Below are positions 49,694 through 62,693 of a stretch of 64,000 nt of DNA, piece by piece (positions within the stretch are counted from its first letter, which is position 1; each line of letters begins with the position of its first letter). Origin of the DNA: Daphnia carinata. Its lineage: Eukaryota; Arthropoda; Branchiopoda; Diplostraca; Daphniidae. Where the stretch lies: NCBI RefSeq assembly GCF_022539665.2, contig NC_081335.1:5332001-5396000 (forward strand), given 5' to 3'. The translations under genes and the position numbers were made by a program. A model generated the notes under the pieces. That model did not search any database. It saw only the letters and a program-made list of their open reading frames with translations, and had not been told where the DNA came from.

Positions 49694-51657
49694 AACGGAA
49701 AAACATAGTGCAAAATTACAAAATGTAGCCATTCAACGCGAACTAAGATTGAGCAACAGAAAACCAGAAAACTGTGTAACTCTTCACTAAATTTTGTTTA
49801 TTTGGTTTCTTGAAGCTCGTAAATATCTATTCCTTCTGAACGTATAATAAAATCAATATACGCAAGGCTCATTTACAGTTTTTTTTTTTCAATTATTACT
49901 TCATGGTGCTGCAGAACGCAGAGAAAACGATGGATGTCGTGTTAGATCAAAAATATGATAGTTTAAAAAAAGCTCAGAGCAACGGGCGAACATATAGGCT
50001 CATTTGATTATTCGCTACATATGAAAAGTTTTTACTGGTCTTCCCATAGATCTTTAACAGAAAAATTCAACGTGTTTCCGTTCTTCCGCTTACTGCTTAG
50101 TTTTGTATTTATTCATATGCTTAAAGCTCAAAATTCCTGTACTGATAGTCATCGACCGATGGTTATTCGCGGAAATCGAGTGGAAAAGTATCCAACATAG
50201 TTTTCGGCAAAGGTTGAAAAAATTGTTTCTCTATTATGCAAAGGAGATTATTCATGCGTTTCTCGAATTCTTTCCTTGTCAGTGAGAGCCTGTACTACGC
50301 GGTATGGCGTGAGTTCATTCTAAGACATCATGGTTCCAAAAATAAAAGAAAAATAGTCACATAGCATCAATCAATCAAGCCGCCGTGATTTGTTTTGCAA
50401 AAAAAAATGGACGTGGTCGGTATTTTTTCAAAATTCGTATGCACCATTACATATGGACGTATCCGTGACTGAAAGCCAAAGAACCGTTAAACGTGCCCAA
50501 CGACTTGTAGTCAGCGTGCCATAATTATTCCATCGGGGGGAAACAGAATTTGAAAAGAGTGAGACTGAAGACAGAACGATCTACCAAAGGAGAAAAACTT
50601 AAGTACACGTTAACGATCTATCCGGAGAGAACTAAATGATATTTCCAACTCCCTTGCGGTGCTGTTTGGACTGTTCTTGAAGACCAGAAGCAAGCAAAAC
50701 AAGACGGTGAAAGACATCCTGGCCAACGAAGACTGTCATCAGGTTTGAGAGATGGCGTACTTGGCCTTGTAGAAATCTGTATCATCTACGGTGCTATACA
50801 TTTGAATTCAATCAGCTTTCCTTTTTCGGAATATTAATCGAAAGCCCAAGTATCACTCTGCTGTCAGCCAGGAATAGAAGATTTTTATCGTTCGGGAAAA
50901 CACGAATTTCCGATGAACTATGCAAACAAAAAAAATGAATTCTCAAGAAATAGAAAAAAAGACGAATATTTGAAGCCGACGAAGATGGGAAATATGTGCC
51001 GATATTATACAGCTGATACCACAGTTGCATCGCTGAATTTTTTTCTCCATTTGCATACAATGTCCTTTAAAAATACCGGTATTGGTTTCCATGCTGTGTC
51101 TCATGCAAATCGTGAAGAACCGCGTACTGAAGAAGGTTTGGTTATGTTATGTTATATAAACGTTGCGGTCAATTCAGTGACTCAGCAGTTAGTTTAATAT
51201 TTGATTGATGGATTTTTTTTCCAGAGGAAATTGAACAATGATAGCGCAAAACTCCTTTCTATCCGAAGAGCGATTCGATCAACATCCGGGAAAGGACTTA
51301 TAAACCTAGCAGTCAAGGTTGCAGGAATCTTCATCTATCAAAATAACATTTTCCCTAGAACAACTAAAAGAAAAAAAAACCTTTTCTTGGTAAACATTCT
51401 TAGCTCGATGGCAACGTAAGAAGAAAAAAACCCCGTACATTTCGTTTTTATGTTGCACGCAACCAAGAGGTTATTGTATTGTAAAAAAAAAAAAAAATAA
51501 ACACGTTTTGGTAGTACAGGTACGTAATGTTCACAAACAAAACGAAAAGCAGGAAATCCCAAGCAAACTATCCCATCTGTAAGCCAAACCGTAGCCACAC
51601 AAATCAAATTCAGGCATCTCACCTTCCATGATTAGTAAAGCGTCAGACATCGCGCTA
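49694..51657. other. 2 kb intergenic region
   Basis: AATAAA at 49846-49851 fits the lipase 3' end. Beyond it nothing is recognisable; the open frames at 50812-51060, 50913-51197 and 51338-51622 have no family signature or splice context. Confidence 0.45.
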
Positions 51658-54600
51658 TTAAAATTTGCCAGTATATTTGCGAAAGCGGACAACAATGAGA
51701 CTTAAACACAGTAGGCCAAAAATCCAGCAGAGACTGGTGACGATGCCCATGTAGACTTCGCGGCGCTCCATGCCCCAACCGCGCCCCAATATGTTTCTCA
51801 GGGCTTGAATAGCGTTCGTTTGCGGTGTCAGATTAGAAAGGTAACGCAGGTAAGTCGGCATAGCCTCTATTGGCCATAACATGCCCGCCAGGAGGAGGTT
51901 CGTATAATTACTACCCAACGTGATCTGGATGGCGCTGGTCTCTTCGTCACACACAACCGCAACGAGAAGACCTGGATGTTGCATTTAAATCGGTTGAAAT
52001 ATTAATATACAAAACGATAGTGCTATATTCGAGATTTGCATTTACCAAACGACATGCCGCACATTCCTTGGAGGAGGGTGATGAAAATCGCAAGAGCGAA
52101 GTTGCCGTGACAAGCAGTGTTGAAGACAATCAGCGCGAAGAGGTAAACGAAAAATGTTTGACCGACCAGAACGATTAACTGGTTAACCAAATGAGCCGCC
52201 ATGTATTCAGTCATCTGAACACCTGTGAAATCACGAACGCGTCAAATCACGTATCATTTTATACAATTTATTTGGCAAACCGGCTATCATGCTGCGATCG
52301 AAAAGTCCTGATTTGCGCTCAGTTAGGAAGACGCCGGTTGTGAGTGCCATAGCAAGAAAGTAGATAATCCTTAAATGGGAAATGAAAAGCACAATGAATT
52401 TGTAAGAACTTGAAATGACAATTGATTATGTCCTTAATGAACATCTGATTTTAGGTGTCGTAATTCACTTACGCCAGAATAAGACCAGGGATCATATAAT
52501 CGGTGAACGGCGGTTTGTTTTCTCCGTAGATCGGATCCAGAAACTGGGCACATCAACGTCAAGACGAAAAGGAAAAATTCAAAGCCCATTTCCATCAATA
52601 TTCGACTTTTAATTTTTAAAATGTTTACCGTGACAGGAACGCTTAGGGCCATCGGCTGATACGAGCATGCTGCCAAGATGTCCTTACTGAAATCGCCAAA
52701 CGCATCAATGAGTTGTCGTTTGATAGTCAGCGATACCTGCTTATCTGTCATATGCAAATGAACCGATTAGTTATGCGGACAACCTTGAAAACTGCTTTCA
52801 TGAACTTGATTCATCCAGAGTAATAGCGACACGGCTGGCACGGATCGTATCATTATCCGCGTAAATACCATCCGCTCGCCGAACCAACAACTCATCAGTG
52901 AAGCCTTTTCCGAAGTGAACTACGCCCCAAACTTTGCCTCGTTTGGTCGCGTCCACAGCTTCTTCAACACTTTGGAACGGCACCTGGAAACGTAAGAATG
53001 TTATATTGGTCAGAAACTGATGATCACAAACAATCTGGAAGGCGTTGAACCTGGACTATTGTCGTGTTATCCAGAAAACGAAGATACCGACAGCTGAACA
53101 TGGAATACGTGCAGGTTGTCGTATAGTTACAGATACGTCCTTGGTTGGGATCCAGTTCGTCATTGACGATAGCTAACTTGAGAGACGTAAGATCCCCTCC
53201 CAGAGATAAACAAGAGAGTATCACTTGATTGGCCGGCAAAAGGAAGATGAACAGAAATAAGCTGCCGAATAATAATACTCAATTAGTAATTTAACTGATC
53301 GCTACTCATAAAATAACAAACAAAGGCAACGGAAGAGAAAAAAAAATAGCCATACCCAACGTTTCGATACATTTGCAAGAGATTTTTTTGAATCAGCGCG
53401 CCAAGACGGTGGCGCGAAAAGATTCTTGCCGTGGATTGCGTGTTACAAGTTTGAGGCATGGCGGCCTCTGATCCGTCGCATTTGACAGACAATTTGAATC
53501 CTATTTTCTTTATTTTTCCGCTCTTCATGTTGGTGATACTTGAGCCTTGATTAATCGCTACCGTCTATATAAAAAAAAAAAAAATTTACGATTCACTTTC
53601 TTGCACTTTGTTCAGGGATGGGCAGACAGCGTTCTTACTGGAAAGCAACTTGGTGGAATAGGTGTTTCAGAAACATCCAATTGACTTGCACTACGCTCAA
53701 AGGCATCGTTGTCAATGCCTTCTGAAAGTCGTTGGCCTACTAAGGTTATCTCACCGACAGTTTCAGCATTGTTAACGACTTCAGCTTGCAAATTACTGAA
53801 ATCTTTCATGCATAGGTGAAGAAATACGTCTTCTAACGAAGCAAGTGCATAATTCTGTAGGAGATTATCTGGGCTATCTTCCGTTAGTAAACGGCCTGAA
53901 CGCATCAATCCAATCTAGGAAGAAAAAAAATCTTAAAATCGAATGAATAAGCAAGAAATTTTTAAGTAAAAGCTGAATTTGTCAAGAACCATTATAGCAA
54001 GAAATGGGGTTCCTATTTAGATCAAACAGCTCGTTGAACCAGCAATAAAATAAGAAAAAAATAGGCCCGAGTGAATGTCTTTGAATGTCTTTGAAATTTA
54101 ACGACAGCCGCCAACAAAAAATAAAATGGGTGCCATTGAAAATATTGACCCTTTTGGCCTTACTTTTAATGAATAGATTATTGTGGCCCTACCGTGTTAG
54201 CCCGTCGTGCTTCTTCGATGTAGTGGGTCGTAACGATGACGGTCCTTCCATGATCGGCGCTCAGACGGGCAAGATGATCCCATATGCTGTTGTAATGAAA
54301 ATAAGAACACTACACATTATTCTCTTTCAATTTTGATCTGAAGTGTCATAGAAAATGGGAAAAACATGAAGGAGGGGATCTTGGAAAGCAACTGGCAAAT
54401 CACCTACTAATCGATATTTATCACGTAAAACTCCCGTAACACAGACACGGATGTCTGTTACGCTCATTTGTGACCGATTCAGGCTAGGATTTCTTTACCC
54501 TTTGCTTCATTGGTAGTTCAAGGCTGAAGAAGAAAAAAGAATCTATCTGCACGTGGCAGCTCGTTACGTAAAAAGCAATGCCAATGCCCCCAGCTTTTGT

Positions 54601-55460
54601 TGTTGTTTACCTCTCCCAAACATTGAATGCGAAAATAAAACAATTAAACTGAAGGCAAACGGAAATAAATTTTTCTCGCAATTACCTTTGTCTAAGTAAC
54701 GGATCAACGCCAACAGTCGGTTCGTCCAAAATTAACAATTCCGGTTCGTGAAACAGGGCAACAGCAAAGGAAACTCGTCGCTGCTGACCGCCGCTCAACG
54801 TTTTTACGTAACGATCGCCCGGGGGAAGGTCCAACAGCTTGGATAGGAATTCCAGTTGGGCATGGACGAAATCTGATTTCAAATTGTAGATGCGACCAAA
54901 ATAATGCAGCGTCTCTTTAATAGTAAAATAGTCGTGTAGGGCGAGTTCTTGTGGCATGTAACCAACCCTGGGACCGGGTATGCCGCTCTCTTCCGAGCCG
55001 GGCTCGTAACCGAAAACGAGTATGCCTCCGCTATTTAGTCTTCGACAACCAATAAGGCAGCTCAAAAGGGTCGTCTTGCCACAGCCACTAGCTCCTAATA
55101 ATCCGTATCTGCCAAATAATTGATCAACACAAAATTGGCACTTTGCATGACGTTCAAAATTGGCACTTTGCATGACGTTCAAAATTGGCATCGAGTTTAC
55201 AGTAGCTAGCACAATCCAATGCAAGTAGGAAAGCGCAAGAGCAAAAAAAATTTAAAGAGCAATAAAATTTTATCTTACATGGTTCCCTTTTTAACGGTCA
55301 TGTCCAGTCCCTTCAGAACAGCACAGCTGCTATTTCCAATACCATAAATTTTATTCGCCTTACGGACGAACACTCCATCGGCACAGGTGTCATTGTGTCT
55401 TTCAATGTCGAATTGACCCGGGGAGACGAAAGCTATCGAACCCTCAATGTCTTTCATCAT
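51658..55460 (-). CDS. ABCH-subfamily ABC transporter (copy B)
   Basis: Paralogue of copy A with the same 12-exon plan: 55279-55460, 54686-55108, 54193-54286, 53639-53914, 53356-53564, 53051-53261, 52806-52983, 52629-52744, 52473-52543, 52281-52369, 52046-52222, 51658-51971; 779 aa. Walker A at 66-74, LSGGQ at 165-169, Walker B Asp189-Glu190 and H-loop His223 are intact. Exons 2, 3, 7, 8, 9, 10 and 11 have exactly the same lengths as in copy A. The ATPase exon 2 differs at only about a tenth of residues, whereas the last membrane exon is less than half identical, so the copies may move different substrates (inference). Intron 1 contains a 25-bp tandem duplication. Confidence 0.93.
55131..55190. 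repeat. 25-bp tandem duplication in ABCH copy B intron 1
   Basis: AAAATTGGCACTTTGCATGA plus CGTTC is repeated exactly at 55131-55155 and 55156-55180, followed by ten bases of a third unit. Confidence 0.9.
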
Positions 55461-56257
55461 AATTTAGATAGGCAATTAAAAATCACAAAGACAAACTTTT
55501 TCAACAGATTATGGGAAACGTTTTACCAGGCAAAATGCAAAGAATTAAAAATAATAATAGTAATAAAAAAAATACAAATACAAATAGTTAAAACGGGAGT
55601 TTCATTTTTGATGACCGATGGCCTTACAAAACTTTTTTCGAATGATCATCCCCCAGAGCTCCAATGCTTTACGATTACCTCAATCCCCGTATGATGGCAG
55701 CGGTATTCGCCTAAAAAAACGAAGAACGCTCACGTCACATCCCACCACCTCTATAGAGCCCACCTCTTCACCTTGACAGCGAATAAACTCTCATTCAACG
55801 CTCGACAACCATATGACTTCATGTATATAGAAAAATGTTTAAGTTCGTCATTCAAAATTTTCGTTACTTCTCGCGCCGTAGCTATTGAACATAGATCTAA
55901 AACAAATATCCTCTTAGATTTGTTTTCGTTTGTAATTTACACTTCACTGCCATTTGAAATTTTGAGTAGCTGAGGATGGTACCTTCTTTACGGTTTACTG
56001 ACCACATTGTAAATAGTTCACATTTCCTTATGCGTTTATTGCGTTCTGGGTCCAATCACGAAAAAGTATTTGTTTTGCACGAAAAAGGGTTTTTAATTTG
56101 TATTTCTGTATGTTAGAAATATTTGCCAAAGAGGAACATTAAAATGTGTGTTCATTTTCACAATTGCCAAGGTAGCTGTTAAGCTCCGTTATGTTTTCCT
56201 TACGCATGACTAAGGGTATAAATATTTGTAAGAAAATTTTTGGAACAAATAAACCGA
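55461..56257. other. Intergenic between ABCH copy B and FAR1
   Basis: No gene seen. TTTATT at 56035-56040 (AATAAA on the minus strand) could be the FAR1 polyadenylation signal. The ABCH copy B promoter should lie in the left part. Confidence 0.4.
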
Positions 56258-58329
56258 TTACATATAATAAAAGATTGCAGAAAATAGCAAGATGCAGCCC
56301 ACAAAGACGGGAAGAAGCCCCATAAATTGTATCCAGTACAACCTAAAGGAAATAGGGATACAAAGATAAGATCATTTGTTACAGAGAACAATAAGTTAAA
56401 TCAATTATACCTGTTGAGGTTGTTTTTTGCAAGTGGGAGACTGCTAATATCGTCCTTAAGGACATACAGCCGTAGACCTAAAATGTAAGTTTCAAAATAG
56501 TTCTGCCAATTAATCTTGCGAACATCAAAATCAAAAAGGTCGCGGTCCTCGACAGACATTTCTTCCATTAACCGAAGAGGATTTTTACTAATGAATCGCC
56601 ATTGATGCGTCGTAAAAAAATCATAAATCGAAAAAGCTTTGCTGGCTTTGGAGTACAGCCGCACCTATTTATCGCAATACAAAAAAAAAATAAAATAAAA
56701 TAAAAAATATGGTACGGTAATACTAGTAATGTCCTTCCAATTTCGCTTTTAAAATCCCACAGTTAATTCAACTGAGTCATACCCATTTGGTTCGTTTTCC
56801 CGTCGCTTTCATATAAAAATCCATTAAATACGCAGGAAAATCGTGGAGCATAGTTTGGTTGATCTTGAGGGAAATGTCGTTGGTTGTGTAGCGGACATTC
56901 GGATACCACATCATGTCCTTGGTGGGGAATTTCAACCAAGATTCAATCGTCCAGCGTTTCACGTGACCCCAGGTGAGGGGGTTGAGATGGCCAGTAGTAC
57001 AAGCGTAAACGGAAACGCCAGTCGGGCTGACAGGCGGTAGAATTTGGAGGCAATGAAATATTCTTTTTTTTATTTTGAGAATTTTTAGAAGTAATAATAT
57101 GTGACTACTTGTGATTTGCTGTATGCCAAGCGAGTGCGATCATTAGATTGATGGCACAATCAACAGGTATAATATCACTGAGCATGTCTTCGTTAACTTT
57201 CAGAATGCGACAAAAACCTTTACCAACGGCGGCAATCGGCCCTAAAGCCATTATAAAACATAGTTTTTGAAGAAAACAACAGAATTTCGTTTAAAATTAA
57301 ACTATCACTTAAATTATCGATGAAAATAAACCTGATGCTCCATTCGTGTTGTCAATCCAGCCCGGATAAGGCTCACTTTGAGCTGCAGTAACGATGGATG
57401 GCCTGATGATGACCATTGGAATGCTTCCGCATCTTTCCTTCAGCAATTGCTCGGCTAAGGCTTTCGTGTAAGCATAGGTATTAGGGTAATTACCGAGTAA
57501 TCTTGAAGGATATACTCCTATTAATAATTTTTACAAATGTGTTATTCTATGAAATTGACCGCTTACTGTTTCGACATGTTTTCGACTCCATCATCATCTA
57601 GGCAATCAATAAATTCTAACAACTCTGCGGGGTTAACTTTAGCGTCACGAAAAACATCTTCTTTAATTTCTTCACTGTCGAAATTGCTGAAAGCCGTTGA
57701 TACGTGCACGAGAGCCTTAAAACGAAAAAAGGAGAAATTCAAAAGGACTTTTCGATTCATGTTACGTAAAAATAAGTTACCTGAAGGTGTTTCATTTGCC
57801 GGCAAATTTCCAATAATTGCAAGGGACCTTTAACATTCATCCGAATGGCGGTTTTAAGTTCTTCGTTGAATTTAATGGTAGCGGCAGAGTGAAAGACAAT
57901 CGAAACATTTTCTGTTAATAATTGTAAATCAGAAGGTGATAACTCCAGCCCCGGTGAAGTCATATCGCCTGTCACAGCTGTGATTTTTCCCATCACATCC
58001 GGCTGCTGTTCTCTGATCTTGTCGAATATCTGCATAAATAAATTACATTCGTATTGTAAAATTATTAAAACACTGCAGAAGCGATTTAACTAAGATTAAA
58101 GGAACTCGTTAGAAACATGAACCTGATTCTGAATGAGTCCTTGAAGGCGACAATCGGCAGTTTGGCCTCCCGAAGTCCTCATCAGTAAATAGAGGCGTTC
58201 AATACCGGGACACGCCCGTAAGAGCTTCTCCACCAACACCTTGCCCATAAAACCCGTTGCTCCCGTTACGAAAACAGAGCGACCATTGTAAAATTCACTT
58301 ATGATTGACTGTTTCATATCTACTGCCAT
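56258..58329 (-). CDS. Fatty acyl-CoA reductase (FAR1)
   Basis: Alcohol-forming fatty acyl-CoA reductase: reduces fatty acyl-CoA to fatty alcohol with NADPH, for wax, ether lipid or cuticular hydrocarbon synthesis, at the ER or peroxisome membrane. Eight exons: 58123-58329, 57781-58029, 57567-57715, 57332-57501, 57109-57241, 56783-57026, 56411-56664, 56258-56342; 496 aa. The NAD_binding_4 Rossmann domain starts with TGATGFMG at 22-29; [10 protein letters not shown] follows; the active-site Y-x3-K is Tyr211/Lys215 in [19 protein letters not shown] and [11 protein letters not shown] follow. The C-terminal sterile-like domain (exons 6-7) includes [15 protein letters not shown], and exon 8 encodes a membrane segment. 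All core motifs are intact. The human counterparts are FAR1 and FAR2, but the ortholog is not resolved. Confidence 0.93.
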
Positions 58330-59173
58330 TGCTACTTATACCTCCCCTCTGAAAATGCTACGGAGAAATAAATCTGAAAGCGATAGTTGCCGTACGAGTG
58401 CTGCTTAATCTTTGATGCATCGCCCATTTTATACACTCTGTAACACCCCCTTAGAATATCCCAGGAAACTGGTGACAATTCTTGGGCAAGGCCAACGTCT
58501 ATGGTAGCTCTACTCAAAACTCCGAATCCAAAGTTTTTTAACGGGACGTCCAGCTTCAGCCAGTTAAACAGCCATACAAGTAAGGAAAATAAGTATCTAA
58601 CGGTATCCAAAGCTAAAATAACAGAAATTGAGCCTGTTCAAATCTCTTACAATTTTACCGCTTTGATTGTTTTTTTCATTAAATTTTATATTTTCAATGG
58701 GCTCTCGGCAAGTATTTCAGCAAAACTGTTTGGTCTTGCCCACCTCTATTAGCACATTTTTTTCGCTTTCTACGTCATATTTTAACCTTGGCATCTGCAA
58801 TATTCTTTTGACTTATACAACTATCCTTCAACAGAGAAGGACAAATCACCGTTACACGGATTTACTAGCTTGGCGTATGGAGGGCGAAATGTCTTGCCTG
58901 CACACGGGTTGCTTCTGGCTAAGCGAAAACCGAATAAAAAAGTCCCGCACCCGCCCACTGATCATTCTCGCTCGTCTTCTCTGCCATAGAAAAGGCTTCG
59001 GGGTCGTGCGAATATCAACCTTAAGCTGCTTGAATTTTGAAGACACCAGTCAGTCCAGCTTCTAACAGCAATAATTCCGTAAATTTTGTTAATAATCGGT
59101 AAAAATATGTAAGCGTTAATTTTACCTGTTGCTTCTTTTTTTCTGTCTTGGAAAAGGGAAAATTAAACACAAA
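58330..59173. promoter_or_regulatory. Divergent intergenic region between the two FAR genes
   Basis: The two FAR genes start 844 bp apart and point away from each other, so this interval should contain both promoters. The open frames in it (58332-58610, 58667-59065 and others) show no similarity, though 58332-58610 is continuous with the FAR1 5' side and may be 5' UTR. No specific element is assigned. Confidence 0.45.
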
Positions 59174-61303
59174 ATGGAGAGAATTGGCATCCAAGAGTTT
59201 TATTCTGGTCGATCAGTTTTCATTACTGGAGCGACTGGTTTCATGGGCAAAGTTCTGGTAGAAAAACTTCTACGATCTTGCCCAGGAATAGACCGCCTAT
59301 ATTTGCTGATCAGACCAACTCCAGGTAAAGACATGCTCCTCCGTCTCCAGGAAATGATCAACTGCATGGTACAGCTTCGAAATTTTTTTTGTTAATCAAA
59401 AATGACAAATTTCGGTTATAAATATAGTTTTATATCTACCCAAGGTTTTTGAATGGCTCAAGCAAAATCAACCCGATGCACTGAAAAAACTGATTCCAAT
59501 CAACGGAGACGTGTCTCTGTCAGATCTTGGCCTTTCACTTTCCGACATGCAAGAACTCAGTGGCAATGTCTGTCGTTTTTCACTCGGCTGCCCGCCTCAA
59601 GTTTGATGATAATCTGAGGAGTGCTATCGACACTAACGTGAAAGGCACACAACGCGTTGCAAACATTTGTGGGCAGTTTAAGGAACTCATGGTTATGTAA
59701 TTTCGATTACATAATTTGCCATCTTTACCTTATCCGCAATCATGGGTTTGCCCGCAGGCTTTTGTTCACGTTTCCACCGCTTACACCAATGTGGAGAAGA
59801 AAGAGATAGCCGAAGAAATTCACCCCGGATCACTTGATCCCGAAAAGCTAATAGACTTGGCAGATTCGATGGACGATCAACTCCTGACCAACATCACTAA
59901 ACAGTTCGATAACAGTTTGCTTTACAGTTTTTTAACAATAACAGTTTTTTTTCGAAAATTAGATTTTTTAAAAATATATTGGTATCGTTTGAGCAGGTTA
60001 ATTGGAAAATGCCCTAACGTGTATGCTTACACCAAAGCTCTTGCCGAGCAATTATTACTTAATCTCACTAAACGCGACGAATACACACTTCCAATAGTTG
60101 TTGTCCGACCTTCCATCGTCACAGGTGCCATGAAAGAGCCATTGGCTGGCTGGATTGATAATTTCAATGGATCTAGCGGTACGAATGAAACAGATTCGTG
60201 CACAGCACGTAGGACGTCTCTTAGAGAATCATTGAATAACAGGTCTAGTAGCTGGAGTGGGCAAAGGATTGATTCACACTCTAAGAGCGGATGAGAAGGT
60301 TATAGCTGACGTAGTTCCTGTCGACATTCCAATCAATTTGATGATAGCAGCAGCCTGGAACAGAGGGACGAGTGACAAGTACATTTTTATAACTTCCTCA
60401 TCACAGGTCTTTTAATGAATTTTTTCAAACTATTTTCTTCTTAGATCAACTGAGCCGATAGCAATATACAATTGCGTTTCCGGCTCTTTAAATCCCATCA
60501 GGTGGAGAGAGTTTAGACGTCTGGGCTTGCAGAATATTGCCAAATTTCCTTTTAAAGAAATTATGAGATGTCCCGGCGTTGAGCTACGTTTCAATTGGAT
60601 AGTCTACCAAGTCGAAGTTGCCTTATATCATCACTTACCAGCCATCATTACAGACTTGTTCGCACGCCTATGTGGCAGGAAGCCGTTTTTGGTGAACCAG
60701 TGAATGTTACAAAACAGGGCGTAGCCATTTTCATAAAACAAAAATCAATGTTATTTTATTAGACTCGGCTGTACAAGAGAACTCACAGACTGATGTCCTG
60801 TCTGGAATTCTACAATTTACGTGAATGGAACTTTGCCAGTCGCAACCCAATCCAGTTGATTGACAAGATGTCTTCCAAAGATCAAGACGTTTTTAACTTT
60901 GACGTACGCAAAATCGACTGGGAAACTTATATGGAAAGTTACGTCTGCGGGATTCGGATGTACCTGTTTAACGACGACCTTAGCTCTCTACCCGCCGCAA
61001 CAAACACCTTCAAAAAGTGAAAATCACTAACTTACATAGTAAAATGAGCTAGAAACATTAATTTGTATGGAATCCTTGTATGACTGCAGGATGAAACGTT
61101 TGAGGACATTGACACGATTGATCATCGTTGGGCTAACACTGTTGGTGTTTTACGTCCTCTGGTGCAACAATTCGACGCAGGCTTCATTTTCGTTGGAATT
61201 TGAAAACAACGTAAGTAATTCACCTGCCAGTCAACATTTTGAAGAAATGAAAGAATTAGGTAACCTGGAACTGTGTATGGAACGCCAGTTTTCGTTCAAG
61301 TGA
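59174..61303 (+). pseudogene. Fatty acyl-CoA reductase copy (FAR2) with 2-nt deletion
   Basis: Paralogue of FAR1 with a matching eight-exon plan: 59174-59368, 59445-59691, 59758-59903, 59997-60178, 60243-60378, 60445-60691, 60763-61016, 61090-61303. [37 protein letters not shown] and FDVRKIDWETYMESY are all present, and a C-terminal membrane segment lies at about 61102-61175. Exon 2 is 247 nt, two short of the 249 in FAR1. The frame breaks at about 59566-59572, where LSGNV should continue as S-V-V-F-H-S-A-A, giving a stop at 59606-59608. Every other exon keeps phase and shows no stop. It is therefore either a very young pseudogene, an allele, or an assembly error in an active gene. Confidence 0.88.
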
Positions 61304-62454
61304 ATAGTTTCTAGGGCTCGGCTCCGTCTACTCATGGGTTACCCCTGACCAGCTTACTACCGGAAGGTACTGGCGCAAAGCTTAAAAACAAAAAGCTGAT
61401 CTTACGTGTCGCGCCATTATCTTCCGGTATTAAACTGGTCACGGGAAACATATGTAGAACTGAAACGAGCCCTAATAGTTTCAAAGGGGGTTGGCAACTC
61501 ATCATTTAAAAACTGGGAACGTAGTATCATTTTCATTTTTATTGTACTCTTTCCTGGGAAATATGGAAGGTAAAATGAGGCAAAAAAAAAATAAACAAAA
61601 AATGTAAAATACAAAAAATTTATCTTACTAAACTCCATTGCTAATTTTTAATGTAGGGACGGCTAAGATTATTGTTTGTCCGTCTGTTCCAAACTAAGCA
61701 CGTATATGGCGAATTCGATGTAGCGATAAAAGAACGCACGTAGGATAGCGAGAAAAAAATGGCCCATTAAACTTAAAGAAAAAAAAACGGAATGATACGA
61801 ATATGGCGACGAGACAGGTGAACGGCCAAGAAGTCCACACGCAACACTGGTGAACGGCGTGCTAAACGGCTGAACCCGTTCTGCCAGAAGCGGGGTCATT
61901 ATCGGCTGGAACGAACGAGCTCGCTCTCGGGAACAATAATGGAAGGCCGTGATTTCCGATTTTGTTGCTTTACGCCCGCTTAACACCCAATAACAGGCAC
62001 GAACCTTGGTCAGCCTCCGGTCAGTTAGCCCTTGAGCAACGGAAAAATGCGCCCAGCGTATCAACAGCTTGGTAAGCGAATGCTTGGGATCGAGAACGGC
62101 GGGATGACGAGCTTTGGTGTTCAGGTGAAGTCATTCACCCTACGGGGAAAATGATTTACAACAGAAACGACAAGAAGATTCACGCGTGAACATATTCTGT
62201 TATTGTGTGGTAAATGCTTTTGTATTGTACTAATAAAAGTTAGATTTCAATCGATCTGATCACACAGGAATCCTTTAAGCCCTTGTTACTTCCCGTAAGC
62301 ATAGGAAAAATGATGTTGTGCGAACTGCAAAAAAAGTTCTTCTTTTCCTCGTATAAGCCGAGTTTGAATCAATAAAAACCAGTCATGAAAAGTATGGTTG
62401 GAATTTGAGCCTTTTTCGAAGTGTTGCCCGATTCGCCTTATTTCGCATGTATCG
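61304..62454. other. Intergenic, no gene supported
   Basis: Minus-strand open frames at 61417-61638 and 61669-62064 have no recognisable similarity. Nothing else was noticed. Confidence 0.4.
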
Positions 62455-62560
62455 GCAGTCGGCATAGCCTCTATTGGCCATAACATGTCCACCAGGAGGA
62501 GGTTTATATAATTGCTATCCAGCGTGTGCTGGATGGACGCCACGAATTCCACCTATTAAG
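62455..62560 (-). pseudogene. ABCH transporter gene fragment
   Basis: Minus-strand sequence reading ASIQHTLDSNYINLLLVDML followed by WPIEAMPT matches part of exon 12 of ABCH copy B (about 51860-51940) closely at DNA level, with a handful of substitutions. No other ABCH exon is nearby. It is an isolated duplicated scrap, now about 7 kb beyond copy B on the other side of the FAR pair. Confidence 0.8.
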
Positions 62561-62693
62561 AAAACAAGCTGTGGCCTACTCGAAGGTCCACTTTGCCAGC
62601 AGTCCTTCACGGTTGAATTCTTGCTGGGACGGACCAAGAATCTAACTCATCAAGGCCATAGATTACCTTTATTCTAAGTACCATTGACGGCTG
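62561..62693. other. Short spacer
   Basis: Between the ABCH fragment and the zinc-finger pseudogene; nothing recognised. Confidence 0.3.

Noticed and set aside
58667-59065. 132-codon frame between the FAR genes
   Set aside because: No similarity; lies in the expected divergent promoter region and overlaps other chance frames.
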